From the NCBI RefSeq assembly GCF_002288925.2, contig NW_022098031.1, positions 7,607,340-7,671,339 of the forward strand: a stretch of 64,000 nt of DNA. The letters are read 5' to 3'. The position numbers were made by a program, and so were the translations under genes. The notes beneath the pieces were generated by a model. It had not been told where the DNA came from. It was given only the letters and a program-made list of their open reading frames with translations, and did no database searches. How positions within the stretch are numbered: the first letter of the stretch is position 1; each line of letters begins with the position of its first letter. The DNA comes from Delphinapterus leucas (Eukaryota > Chordata > Mammalia > Artiodactyla > Monodontidae). Positions 47,426-60,664 of this stretch are shown here, one piece after another.

Positions 47426-50400
47426 TTGAAAGTCTAAATATATCATTTTACTATAAACATTATAGTGTTAAATCGGTCTTTTTTAACATTTATGTTAAGT
47501 GCTAGGCACTATACAAAACATTTTTTAAATGGTCATAATTTATAACTATACAATTGTTGTGAAGTCTGAATCTGGAAAAAAAAAAATTCCCCACAAAAGA
47601 ACTACACAAAAATATTCAAACTACTAAGTCTTTGGAAAATATAATCGGCTGCTTGATTAAATGAAACTTTTTTTTTTACTCCAAAACAGTCTGTAGGAAT
47701 AAAGCAACAAATGTGAACATGAATGTTTTTGAGTTACTAGCATATTAAAATTTGGATGATCATGTCATGAAATAGGTTTAATTCTCATAATAGAATTGAT
47801 TTAGTATAGAAGTTGCTTGTGACCTTCATTTTGTCACTTTTCTCTTTAGTGCCACCTTGTGGGTTAGCCAGTAACAATAAATATTCGGTATAGGGTTTTG
47901 AGTTTAGGGGTTTTTTTTTCTTTTCCTCTACTGTGTCAAAGCTGGTCTTAGAAAGTAGTGTGGTAAAACTCAGATGTGAAGCAATTTCTTTGTTTTCTCA
48001 GAGAAGCAACCACTTCACTAGAAGATATTTGCCGTAATTCTGCAACTGGCCATTCCAGACACCAGAACTGTTTCTCAGAGATTGGAAATATTGGAGTCTA
48101 CACAAAAATCGATGTTCATTTACAGGATAATCACCAAACTTATCTTGGATAACATAAGTGGCAAGCTCTGACTTGTGATTTTTTCCATAAGAAAAATGTT
48201 TTCTTAACTCAGTATCATCATTTCTACAATAGTGTCCTATGAGAATTGATTCTAGGTGATTTGAAACACTGTTTAATCCTGTTTAGAAAAAACTCACATA
48301 TCTGATTTAGTCTTGTTTGCAGCTTACTTCTAATACCAGATTGAATTTGCATTGAGTTACCTTATTCAGTTCATTTTTTAATTATGATGCTGCAGTTATA
48401 AGGAAATAAGGAAAAAGTCAGTATAGTATGTCGAAAGTCTTTCTTTTATTAGAGACACACAGGAAATGTGTTATATATTCCCTAACACTCCATATATTGG
48501 AAATGCTATAAAAAGCTTTTGAATAGCTAAACAAAAAAGAATAGTTTCTCCTCTTTAAAACACCTAAACATGTTAGAATTTATTGCTAAGTTTTTTTGTG
48601 GTATGATGAAAAAATAAATCTCTAAATTGCATTTATGGCGTCATTTCAGAGCAAGTGAAAATCACGTACAGTCTGGTCACTTTGAAAGTGTAAATGTCCG
48701 TACCTGAACTCTTCCTTCCCTATTAGGACTAGAAGGTTGTGCCATGTGTTATTCAAAGAGTAATTTTCCTTGGATGTGTAATAAGGCCTCAGCTCAGATT
48801 TGACCTCTAACCTGAATGTTATAAGCTATCAGTTATCTATGATGGAAGCACAACAACAAAATTTCTCAGTGTTGTTATAGGCTTGCTAAAATCTTAGTAT
48901 AGAACCAAGCAGCCAAACGCTATCAGTATGTAAGGTTGCGAAAACCTTGGAATTCAACTCCCTAGTCATTTTTAACTTGAACAAGTCTTATGCTTTTTCT
49001 CTAAAAGTAATAAGTTGTGTTTTCCAATTCAGGAAATGCTTTTTAATGATTAATTTTTGTACCCTTTGATATTTGAATTTCTCCATGACATATTCTGACA
49101 CATATTTAGTTTCCAGTGGATTTGGCACAGGAGCAAAAGGTGCCCTAGAATGACAACATTCAATCTATAATCCATTTAACCTTTTTTTTTTTCCATTTAA
49201 CCTTTGTATGGCTACCATTGAACAAGTCAGTGTTCTTAGAGTTTAACCAAAAATAACAAACAAACAAAAAAACCCAAAAACCCTAGCTAAAGGACTTTCT
49301 AATCTGGGGACCACGAAAACTTGCGACCATTTTCCCACTTAAGCTTCAGCTTCAGCTTGTTAATAATAAAGGTGTGTCTTCCTTCAGTTTAAGTTGAATA
49401 AACTGCTATATAGTGCCATCCACAAGATTCCTTGGACACTCGTGCTACTGTTGGCAAGGTAGGGGCTGCACTATATTTAAGTAAGTGGTACCTCCATTTG
49501 CCACACAGTTTTAACTCCAGGGATGAATTTTAGCCTCTCTTCATTTTTATTGTATTCATTTTAAATAGATGGGTTTTTTACAACAAGTTACAAAGCAGCA
49601 AAACACATTTCATATCTTCTCTGTTACAGATTCCAAATTAAGCAGATCCTAATTAATTGGGTTATATTATGTAACAACAGCCTTTCACTTTAATGTCAAA
49701 AGGCTTTTGTGATCTCTATTCACTTCCTCTTAAAGTAAGACTGAGCAAAATATTTTCTTGACATTTCTGAGAATTTCAGTTTCAAAGGATCATTTATTCC
49801 TTTAATCTTTCAATGTGAAAAAGTAATGAATATTTACTTTTTTTAGTCTCATTTTTAGAGGCGCTAACATTCAACTAGGTAAACTTAGTAAGTGATAGCT
49901 ATTAATGTTCTCTTTTGTCTTCTAGACAGAAAATCAAAGCTATTTAAAGTAAAGGATGTGTTTAAAACCAATATATGTCCACAAGTTAACATTAATGTTT
50001 ACAAACACTTTCTGTGATCATCGTGTCTTATTTGGGTGTATTGTCTTTGTTTATCTATATCTACCTCAAAAGATATGGAGCGAGATATAAATAGATGAGA
50101 CAGGTATACTGTGTTTCCATATGGTCTGAATAAAAGTGTGTGATTAGTCACTAGGCTAAGCTGCAGTGTTCTAAGGTACACAAATAGTTCTCTGTGTTAC
50201 TCCTTCATTTTCAGTGCTTGCCATGATAGCCAAATCAAACTGCGATGTGATAGTCATCCAAATATATAATTCTAAAACCATGATTATAGGATCATTTCTT
50301 TATTTCTATGAGATTTACCTATAGTAAATCTCTGTTTAATGTTCAGAGTTCTATAGCAGTTCACTTCTAAATGTTCAGAGCAGGAGCTATACCTTCTAGG

Positions 50401-51854
50401 ATGTGCAAATAATCAAGTCCTAGCAACACTATAAAATATAATCCATATTACAAATTGAACAGAATGAGCCCTCAGATCTGATTGCCTAAGGCTCAAAATG
50501 TTAATGCTCCTGACACACGTTATACATATTAGCAAACTGAAATGGCATTAAAAGAAGAGAACAAACTATGGTCCCCACCTCAGCATCACTTCACCAGCCT
50601 TCCTATCCCTGCCCGCTGGAGAGGGGAGCTTCTGTTCTGCAGACCTGGGGGTCGGGGGAGGCTGCAGATCTTCACCTCCTGTCAGTTTCTACAATTCCAA
50701 AAAGGATCAGGCCTGAGGAATTTTATCTTCTACTGTTCCATTGTGAGCTGACTTAATTAAATTTTTCCCAAACTGCCACATTCTCCAGTTCCTCCTCAGG
50801 AGGACAAATTGAGAAGACAGAAACAGGTCCAAATGAAGTGAAATTTTTCTTAATTAATTCAAACAATAACACCATGAAAAAGCACTTTGAAATTTTCAAT
50901 TCCCAGGCAATTGGTTCTAAAAAGAAAAACATTCTAAATTATCCACATGCCCTCATTTATTAGTCTAGAGCTCTTGCCCAGCCAATTATTTGCAAAGGTA
51001 ATATATAGCGCCTCATGGTGATTTACTTGTTTTTCTAATACCTTTTGCCCACAAACTCTATAGAACTGAAAGTGTGTCAGCAAAGAAGTGACTATAAGAG
51101 AAGGCTCACTAATATACAACAAAATATGTAAAAGTAAAGGGAAAAGAGCCAAATCCCATTTAAAAGAATCAAATTCTACAGATGGTAAATGTCACAGACA
51201 TCATTTCTTATTTATTGATAACCACTTAAGAGTAATCTATAATTTCTTCCTAATCTTCAGAATAGGTTTCTGGCAGTCACATAATCTCCTGGGGAGAAAT
51301 GTCTTCTGAAATTATCACCTGGTTTTGTAAAGTCCAGACAACTTGAAACAAACTGAATACCCTTCATTTACCCAATAGCCATTCAAAAATATTATAGATA
51401 ATGAAGAGTAAACAAAATAACAATTTAACTGAAAGATGCTTTAACTGAAGTGCTTTAACTGAAAGATAATTTTCACATCCTTTGGAATCCAGTCCAGGAC
51501 CATCAAGATATAGAAAAATACAGCCACTGGGCACTGTGTTTTCTTTTTCTCAGAAAACCATTATCCTTTTCCTTGGTACAGTACTTATTTAACAGCTCAG
51601 GGTGGGGTTGGGGGGAGGTAATATCCTAGGAAAGTCAAAATTCTTATCTAAATCCTTCTTAAGTTGTGCCTTTCGACATAATATATTGTATGAAATGGAT
51701 TTTAAAAGTAGTATTTAGAAATTACTTTCCAACTTTATAATTATAAATTGGTATAAACTTTATGGAAAATAATATAGCAAGAGCTAGCAAAATCCACAAA
51801 TCTGAAAACTGTAGCAAGACTTCTGAGCTACCCTGTATTGCAACTGTTGGCATG
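47426..51854. other. Upstream flank, 4.4 kb with few recognisable repeats
   Basis: The least repeat-dense part of the upstream flank. It contains no supported ORF. The low repeat load would fit conserved noncoding sequence but that needs alignment. Confidence 0.45.
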
Positions 51855-51985
51855 ACTCTCTTCTACTAGAATTAAAGCTTCGTCAGGGTAGAAGACATAT
51901 ATATTCATTTATGTCTCTGCAAAGCATGCAAAGTCTCTGGAATATATTGTGTTCTTAATAAGTACATGTTGAATGAACGAATGCT
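51855..51985 (+). mobile_element. L2 3'-terminal fragment
   Basis: tactagaattaaagcttcgtc and the terminal agtacatgttgaatgaacgaatg match the L2 3' end. Confidence 0.6.
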
Positions 51986-52755
51986 CCATTCAGTATTTGT
52001 CACCAGCTTCTTGGCCCCTATTACTTCTCTCTCTGATTTAAGGCTTCTCTTCTCCTCCCTGCCCAGCACTCTTTGGCCTCCATGCCTAGGGAGGGTGCTC
52101 TTCAGCTTGGGCTCCTATGTATGGCCTCAGTGAGCTATCCTACTGGAGTTGGTCCTATAGCCAAGACCCTGCCCTTCCCTAGCTCTGGCCTAGAGACGTG
52201 GCGTCAGAGCACTTGTTGAAAGCATTTCGACATTTTAGAAGGAATGAACTAACAAACAAAAACTATATCATTTTCCCTGAATAAGCAAGTAGCAAGTAAG
52301 ATCTAGAATCAGCTTCTGATCCTCTCAGCTTCAGTTTCGGAGACCAAAGTGACGTGTTCTCCCAGAGGGAGAATTTGACTACATGTTGAGACAGTTTAGG
52401 CCACACAGTGGCAATCATACTTTATGCAGGAGTTACATTCTGAAGTAGGTTTATAAGGTAGGAAGCACTTATGGTCAAATTTTCCCTTGAAAAACTCCCT
52501 AAATCACCCATAAAAGGCAGTAAACCATAGTTCTGTGTACCCATTCCTATGTACAGCAATATGTACACACAGATGTAAGTATAAAATGTGTGCAGTATAT
52601 ACAATACTTAATTGAATTTGAGTAAACTATCCATATGCTGTTTTAATAACACTGCTACCAATTCACTACTGTGTTTCTGTGATGCCAAGATAACCAGCCA
52701 ATGCAGAAAGTTCAGTTAAAAGTGATGGTAATGGCTGCCTTCCTTTCTTTGCAGC

Positions 52756-52865
52756 AGGAGAGCAGTACGGTGGGTGTCAAGGCCCACACAAAGTGGGTGT
52801 TGGAGTGGGCAGGAAAGCAGTTTAGTGGGAATCGGGGCCCACACAGGGTGGGCTTCTGAGCAGGT
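52756..52865. repeat. 55-bp direct duplication
   Basis: 52756-52810 and 52811-52865 share aggaragcagt.., then ..ggcccacaca..gtggg. They are similar but clearly diverged, so this is an old tandem duplication. Confidence 0.75.
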
Positions 52866-52959
52866 TAGAAGCCCGGTGGAATTAGGTGATTGGCAACAGA
52901 TACAAAGTCAAGATTTTTAGTGTTGGAGAAGGAAGGTATAAATATGGAAAGGGGAAAAG

Positions 52960-54095
52960 GTCAGATGAACCCTGTGGTCTTGGATCATTGAATTAGAACT
53001 GAAAAAGTGTCTCTGTAAACATATAGTTTTACAGATATGGATATAGATATATCAATAAAGATATTTAAATGTGTTTGTGTGTATGTATGTGTGTGTATCC
53101 ACTAAGAGGACCTAAGTAGCAATGAGCAAACTTAAGGCCCAAGTCTTGGTTTATAAATGCATCTTTTCAGGGCTCACTGGAGATTCTGAAGGTGGGTCAG
53201 GGAAAGAATAAGATGAGCTTTCAACATGCTTGTGTGCCAGAAAATAAATAAGTTCTCAAAAGAACGATGGGCACATGACCAAAGAGCACAGGAGCCACCT
53301 TGAAAGAGCTCCCACTGACCAAATCTGGAACAATTTGAGCATCAAAATAAGTAACAAAGTAATGGATTACAACCACTGAATACAATGGAATCCATGAATG
53401 CACACTGATATAAGTAAGCAGATATACAGAAAGAAAAGAAACCTCTTTCTTAGATTAGAAGTCCAACTAATAAATATAGAAGGAATTCAGGCAAGACACA
53501 TCAATGAATGCCAAAACTGTGGGTGAAAGTAAGATGAGGAAGGAGCTTACAGTCTCAAAGTATGAAAGTAAGATGAGGAAGGAGCTTACAGTCTCAAAGT
53601 ATGAAAGTAAGATGAGGAAGGGGCTTACAGTCTCAAAGTATCTTTCTATAAAATGTTTATTAATTACAAAGGAAAAGAAAAATTCACTTTACAGTGGGGA
53701 AACTTCACAAACACCATCTGAATTGTGTTCAAAGTTAACCATACCAGTAATGGGACAAATCAATATCATGTGGCACCTGATAGGATACAATGAGAAGAAT
53801 ACAACAACATCACTTCTCTAATATTTCAGAACAAAATCATAACCTGGTTATAATCAAGAGGAAATATTAAATAAACAGAAATTTAGCTTCTACAACAAAA
53901 TGACCTTCAAAAATGTCAAGATCTTGAAAGTCAAGCAGACTGAGGAATTCTTCTAGACTGAAGGAACCTAGGGAGATACGACAATTGAATATACTGTGTG
54001 GTCCTGCATTGGACTTTTTGTTACAAGGACATTGTTAGAACATTTGGCAAAACTTGAATTTGGGAGAAGGATATTCAGGAGTTGTCATGCCATTC
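52960..54095 (+). mobile_element. Old L1 (L1ME/HAL1-like) 3' region
   Basis: Recognisable pieces include cccactgaccaaatctggaa, ..aatccatgaatgcacactga, cataacctggttataatcaa and ..ttggcaaaacttgaatttgg. A 39-bp tandem triplication lies within it at 53525-53641. No intact ORF. Confidence 0.55.
53525..53641. repeat. 39-bp unit, three tandem copies
   Basis: Units 53525-53563, 53564-53602 and 53603-53641 begin gaaagtaagatgaggaagg and differ at only one base (a to g in unit 3). The array lies in an old L1 region. Confidence 0.97.
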
Positions 54096-55236
54096 ATGCA
54101 ACTTTTCTGAGAGTTGGAAATTATTTGAAAGGAAAATGTTTTTTTAAAAAAAAACTCCATCCTCATTGGTACTCTTTTAAACTTCCAATACACAGCTCTA
54201 GAGTTACACCAGCCAGAAAAGGAAGATTGGTTGAGAAAGAGTAATAAGACCATCAGGAAGGTGGCAAAAAAGATCAACTAATCATATGATGTCAACCAAC
54301 CAATTTTTTCACAACCCGTTTGGGTTTTTATCTGCTCTCCTGGCATCCTGGAGCATGCTTAGCCACACTTTTCCCTTCACATATTCCATGCACCCATTTT
54401 AAACACAGCAAAAGACATTCTGAGAATAGAGTCTGCAGCTACCTTTCCCTTTTTCTTTTCTTTCATTTTCTTCCTCCCTTTCTTCCTTAATTTATTTTGG
54501 AAGCAGCATTCACCCTACTGTAAGAACCGATTCTAAACATAAAATCCCTTGCCTCACCCTGCCCACCCCCATAACAAAGTAGCATCTGATGAGACGGAAA
54601 AGAATCACTACACACTCTCTTCCCCCTTCATCCCCCAGCAGGTCTTAACGTCCCTTCTTCTTTATCACTATTATCCTCCTTTCTTCTCTGAACTGTTCTT
54701 GATCAAAACTGTTCTTGAAACTAATTAAACACAAGTGGACCTCCAACGATTTTTCTTGCCCTATAATCTAAAGTACTCAAACCTCTCACTTAAAACATAA
54801 AAAGAAAGGAAATCAGGACTGTAAACTTACCCCTTTTGTAACTCTTTTTTTTTTTTTTTAACCTTCTAAACCGTCTTCCCCTGCATTAAGTCAGGCCTAT
54901 GAAACAGTCTGCCTATCTAAACAGCACCAGTCAGGAATGTGGGAAATTGTTAAAAGAGAAGAAGCTTTAGAAGATCTAAATTCAAATTACCTTGACTACC
55001 ATTAAAATAGACACCACTCTTGAGTAATGACAGGTGAGGTAGAAAGAAGGCAACAACAATCAAGGAGACTAAGATCTCAAGCAACATTCATCAATCAGAA
55101 GCATCTGAAAAACAATGGCCCCACGTTATTTTGAGGCAGATATTTTCATTTTCTTGCCAGAATCTGCCTCACAGAAACTTGGGAAATATGCTATTAGATA
55201 GCCCGGTGCTTTCCTCCTTATAATCACTCTGATTCG
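54096..55236. other. Upstream flank, nothing recognised
   Basis: Pyrimidine-rich 54340-54700 and a T-run at 54847-54860. No gene. Confidence 0.5.
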
Positions 55237-55287
55237 ATGATGGTGGTGGTGGTGGTGGTGGTGATGGTGGTGGTGGTGATGATGATG
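55237..55287. repeat. (GGT)n/(GAT)n microsatellite
   Basis: tggtggtggt units interrupted by gat triplets. Confidence 0.95.
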
Positions 55288-55704
55288 AAAACAAAGCAGC
55301 TAGGCAGCACTATTTGTGGCATCATGAAAACCATTGCTGATATCCTCATTCCCTTCGATATCTCTAAAGTCAAGAAGTATTGCAAATTGAACTGCATACC
55401 ACATTTTCGATCATTTCACATGATGCAGTGTTCACACACAGCTGGTGTGAATGGTGTTACTTGACTTCATCCAGGGAAGCCACTCTCAGGAAGCCACATA
55501 TCTGTGAAGATGACGATCCTGAGACTCTGTTCTTCTGGCCCTGGATTGGCCCTGCAGCTCTCCTGAGATATTCTGGGTACCACAAGGAAGGGGCTGGGAT
55601 GTGTTCCCCGACTTACAGTGATCTCTCCTCAGCATAGCCACTAATGCAAGCATTAGATCACAAGACTACTTTTCTGAAAATTGTCCCAAGATTATCAGCC
55701 TTGT

Positions 55705-57720
55705 TTTTTATTTATGTATTTATTCATTTACTTATTCAGCAAAATTTATTAAGAAACAGCTATGTGCAAGATACTGTTCTTGGCATAGTGATCAAGACTG
55801 ACTAAAAGTCCTGATCTCATGGAGCTCACATTCTAATAGGGGAGACAGACAATGCAAAAATTTTTAAGTAAAATAAAAGATAAAAGAAGGGATATAGAGA
55901 GTGCTGGACCCAGGAAGATAGGTTGCAATATTATATATGACAGGGAAGGCCTTATATTTGAATGAAGACCTGTAGGAGGTAAGGTATATAGATAACTGAG
56001 GGCGAGGGGACAGTATGAGCAAAGACAGGAATGTGGCTCGTGTGTCTGAGATAAAGCAAGAAGCACTGTGTGGCTAGAATAGCGTTAAGTTAGGGAGAGA
56101 GGGAGAAGAGGTGGGGTCAGAAAGATAATGGGGAAGCAAGACTGGATAAGGTTTTGTAGGCTATTGCAAAGACTTTGGCTTTTATTCTGAGAGTGATGGA
56201 AAACCATTAGAAAGTTTTGAGCTGAGGCATGACATAATATGTTGTGAAAGAGATGATTGTGGCTTAGAACAGGGTGGTAGCAGCAGAGGTGGTGAAAAGT
56301 GATGGGTGTTCCTAAAGAACTGTACGTGGGGTATGTGTGAGGGACCTCAAGGTTGACACTATGACATTTTATCTGAGAAGCTAGAAGGTTGGGATTGACA
56401 TTTATTGATAACGCAAAGACTTAGGAAAAGGCAAGATCAGATTTTCATGCCTGCATTGCTGATCATCGAAACTACGTGTTCCAACGTAGAGAACAGACTT
56501 GTGGTTGCCAAGAGGGAGGGGTGGTGGGGGAGGGAAGAATTGGGAGTTTGGGATTAGCAGACACAAACTATCATATATAGGATGGATAAACAACAAGGTC
56601 CTACTGTATAGCCCAGGGAACTATGTTCAATATCCTGTGATAAGCCAGAACGGAAAAGAATATGAAAAAGAATACACATATATATAACTGAGTCACTTTG
56701 CTGTACAGCAGAAATTAACACGACATTGTAAATCAACTATTCTTCAATAAAACTTTTTAAATTTTTTTTAAATTAAAAAAAAAAATGTGGTCCAAGAATT
56801 AATTGGTCATTATATTAGGCAATGTGAAGACCATTAGTAACCTTCACGTGAACAAGATCAGGAGAGCGCTGGCAGCAAAGCCTAACCGGAGAGGGTTCAA
56901 GAGTGAATGGGAAGAGAGCAGTGGTAAGTGGTGAGTACAGGCAAATATTTCCAGTGGTTTTCTGTAAAGGATGGTAGAGAATCGGAGCATCATCCAGAAG
57001 AGGATATAGGATTAAGAGATGGGGTTTTTTCCAAGGGGCAAGTTGGAGTTCATTATAACATACTTACATGCTGATGGGAATGAGGCAGTCAGAGAGAAAA
57101 TCTTAATGTAGGAGAGAATGCGAAGAGTTACTGGAGTTATGTCCTAGAATGGGTGGGAGGGGATGGGTTCCAGAAGTAAAGCGGAGAGCCTTGATTTGAG
57201 GACAATTGATCTGTAGGAACCAGTAGGAAGATGGTTAAGCAGGAACATTGTGAAAATGGGTGGATTCTTGTGAAAATTCTCACTCAATGGTTTCTATTTT
57301 CTCAGTGAAAACAGGAAGCAAGGTCATCAGCTGAGTAAAGATGGGTAAAAAGGCGTTGAACCTTTCAGGAAATAAGTGAAAATATGCTACAGTAATCTGA
57401 GAGGGTGAGTAAATAGAAAATAGAAAATGGAAATGTTGGGCATTGAGATTATTGGGCATTCTTATTACTGAGTGGACACAAATTTAAAGTTTTTTGAAGC
57501 TACTCTCCGCCATGTAGGTGTAGGCCTGGAGTAGTTGGAGAGTTGGATTTAATAGGATTCAGAGTCAGGCAACAGCCATGGAGGGAGAGTGGGGCAAGGG
57601 AGATAAAGGGTATTGGCAAGGGAGCAGTTTTAAACATAGACCATGGAATCAAAACTGGTAGGGAGGAAAATGAGGACGTGAAGGTTAAAGACAATGAAAA
57701 TGAGGTAGAATGAACAGATT
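55705..57720 (+). repeat. Long ancient interspersed repeat, split by an L1 3' end
   Basis: Text such as cagctatgtgcaagatactg, ..atctcatggagctcacattc, gcaaagactttggcttttattctgag and gctgatgggaatgaggcagt recurs widely in mammalian genomes. It is interrupted by the L1 3' end at 56487-56785. I recognise the repeat but not its family name with certainty. No intact ORF. Confidence 0.6.
56487..56785 (+). mobile_element. 5'-truncated L1 3' end
   Basis: Contains agacttgtggttgccaagag, gtatagcccagggaactatg and tgctgtacagcagaaattaa, ending cttcaataaaac and an A-rich tail. Same cetartiodactyl-type 3' UTR as the L1 at 41283-41820. Inserted into an older repeat block. Confidence 0.85.
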
Positions 57721-58104
57721 TTAGGTCCCTGTAAAGTTGAAGAAATATTATTGCTTCATATTAATTATTGAAATGAAGCTACTGCACTTAAGGCACAGTG
57801 AATCCCAGAAAGTCATGCCTCTTGTATCTTAATAGGTAATACATACCCTTTGCTCCAGAACTCAGACATATATGTATCCTTTTCTATGCTGTCATTTATT
57901 AAGAATTCAATACTTTACTCAACTTTAATGTATAGTAGGAAATTCCTGTACTATTATGAATCCAATCTTTGATTTATATTTTCTTCCAATACTCCTTCTC
58001 CGTTTTCCTAGCCATGACTGACACCTAGCTTTCCACCAAGAGTCCATTTTCATAGCAAGCCTCAACATCAAAAGCCCCCAACTTACGTATGAGGAGGAAC
58101 TAGC

Positions 58105-59775
58105 AGGCTAAAACAGATGATTGTATCAACTGACACAGAAAAGGCATTTGACAAAATCCAATACTCATTCATAATTTTAAAACTCTCAGCAAGTTAGGAA
58201 TAGACCAGAACTATCTCAAGTTAATAAAGAGCATCTAAGAAACAACTATACCTGTTGTTCTTAACAGTGAATGACAGAATGCTTTCCTCTAAGATGGGAA
58301 ACAAGGCAAGGATTCAGTCTCACCACTCTTTTCAACATAGTACTAGAAGTTCTAGCCACTGCATTAAGGCAGTAAAATGAAATAAAAGGCATACAAAATT
58401 GGAAATGAAGAAATACAACTGTTCATATTTGCATGCAAATATGACTATTTGCATGACTATCTAGAAAATCCCAAGGATTCTACAAAAGTAAAACTCCTAG
58501 AACCTAAAAAGTTATTTCATCCAGGTCACAGGATTAAGATCAATATAGAAAAATTAATGTCACTTCTATAGAGTAGCAATAAACACATGAACATCAAAAT
58601 TAAAATACACTTACAATCATTCCCAAAAAAATACGTAGGTATAAACTTTACAATATATGCACACTATCTGCTTGCTGAAAATTGCAAATGCTAATGAACG
58701 AAGTGAGTGATGACCTAGATAAACAGAGAGACATACCGTGTTCATAGATTGGAAGACTCAGCATACTAAAGACGTCAGTTCTCCCCAAATTGATGTGTAG
58801 GCTTAATGCAATTCCATTAGGGAAATGTGAATTAAAACACAATTCGTTGTCAGTACACACCTGTCAGAATGGCTAAAATTTTTAAAAAGTGACAACACCA
58901 AATGCTGACAAGGATGTAGAGAAATTGAATGACTCATAACATTGCTAGTAAGAATGTAAGATGATACTGTTACACTGGCAGGTTTTTTTAAACTAGACAT
59001 GCACTTCCCATACAACACAGCAATTCTATTCTCCAGCATTGATCCCAGAGAAATGGAAATATATGTTTACACAAAAACCTGTATATCAGTGTTCAGAACA
59101 GTGTTATTCATAGTAGCCAAACATCGGAAACAATCCAAATGTCCTACAAGGGGTGAATAGTTAAATTGTCATATATCCATCCCATGGACTAGAACTGGGC
59201 AATTTTTTAAAAAATGAACTATTGATATACACAACAACTAGGATGAATCTCCAGGGAATTATGCTGAGTGGAGAAAAAGTTAATCCCAAGTGGTTGCATA
59301 CTCTCATGTTGCATACGATTTCATTTGTGCAACATACATTAAATGACCAAATTATATAAGTGAAGAACTGACTCATGGTTTCCAGGAGTTACATACAAGG
59401 GTAAGGGCAAGCAGGAGGGAAGTGGGCACAGTTATATAAGAACAACACAAGGGATCTTTGTGGTGATGGGACTGTTTTGTATCTTGACAGGTGGTGGTCA
59501 CATGAATCTACACATGTAATGAAATCATATAGAATTAAATACACACATACGCACTCACTCAAGTGAGTGTGTATAAAACTGGTAAAATCTGAATAGGTTG
59601 ATTGATTGTATTCAATGTCAATTCTCCAATTCTAATATTATACTGTGGTTGTCTAAGATGTTAATGTTGGGGGAAACTGGGTGATAGATGTACAGGATCT
59701 TTCTGCATTATTTCTGTATAACTGCATGTGAGTCTCAATTATCTCAAAGTAAAAAGTTAAAAAAATAAATTATAA
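58105..59775 (+). mobile_element. Old L1: decayed ORF2 3' half and 3' UTR
   Basis: Starts near an RT segment (..gatgattgtatcaactgacacagaaaaggcatttgac), includes ORF2 C-terminal pieces (acatcggaaacaatccaaat) and ends in an L1M 3' UTR (ctcaattatctcaaagtaaa, A-rich tail). Frameshifts and stops are numerous. Confidence 0.8.
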
Positions 59776-59906
59776 TGAGAGAGAGAGGGAGGGTGGCTTT
59801 CCTATGAAGAACAGATCATTTGAGCAATCTTATGCTTTAGAAAGGGAAAGTATGCAATAAAAATCAAACAATTAAAAACTGTAACTTATGTTAAAAAGTC
59901 ACAGAC

Positions 59907-60112
59907 GGGGCTTCCCTGGTGGCGCAGTGGTTGAGAGTCCGCCTGCCGATGCAGGGGACACGGGTTCGTGCCCCGGTCCGGGAAGATCCCACATCCCACA
60001 TGCCGCGGAGCGGCTAGGCCCGTGAACCATGGCCGCTGAGCCTGCACGTCCGAAGCCTGTGCTCCGCAACAGGAGAGGCCACAACAGTGAGAGGCCCACG
60101 TACCGCAAAAAA
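59907..60112 (+). mobile_element. CHR-type SINE, copy 4
   Basis: Flanked by near-perfect 14-bp repeats aaaaa[g/t]tcacagac at 59893-59906 and 60113-60126. It has a short local duplication (catcccacatccca) around 59987-60001. Canonical A and B boxes; A-tail merges with the 3' target duplication. Confidence 0.95.
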
Positions 60113-60126
60113 AAAAATTCACAGAC

Positions 60127-60664
60127 CATTTTGGGCAAAAGCAAAAGAAATAAAAACAGCAGCAAACATTTTTAGCTTTAACATTAATCTTTTAGACTAT
60201 CTTGGGCCTTTTCTCTGGCTAAAAGGAAAGAAGTCTTCAGATCTACTCTGAAGCCTTTCTTAGACTGAGAAGCCTCTGATACCTTTTCAAAGCAGCTTAA
60301 TGTCACACATTCTTTGACTATCCTCTAAGAGTCTGTTTGCAACTTATTAGAAAAAAATTTTAAGTTGCCTTCTGACCATGCACAATGAATTCTCATTTTA
60401 TCCAGTTCCAAATTACTCTCTGACCTTTAGCATAACACAGAAACATCTTTCAGCCCCTTAAAATCCAAAAAACAAAATTTAGACGAGAGAAAGCAACTTC
60501 AAAGCTGGATTATCTGACTCCCAGACCAGTGAGATCCTCCCGCCATCTTCTGCTACCTTTCACAGAGTTTCGCCAGGCCTGACATTTCTACATTCTAAAC
60601 TGCCAGGCCCTAATGATCTCTCTTATCTCTGAACTTCTGTAACATTTATTATGTATGCTAATGT
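60127..60664. other. Upstream flank, nothing recognised
   Basis: Lies between SINE copy 4 and an antisense L1. No feature seen. Confidence 0.5.

Noticed and set aside
55833..56066. 77-aa ORF in the ancient repeat block
   Set aside because: Arises by chance in decayed repeat sequence; no conserved protein domain.
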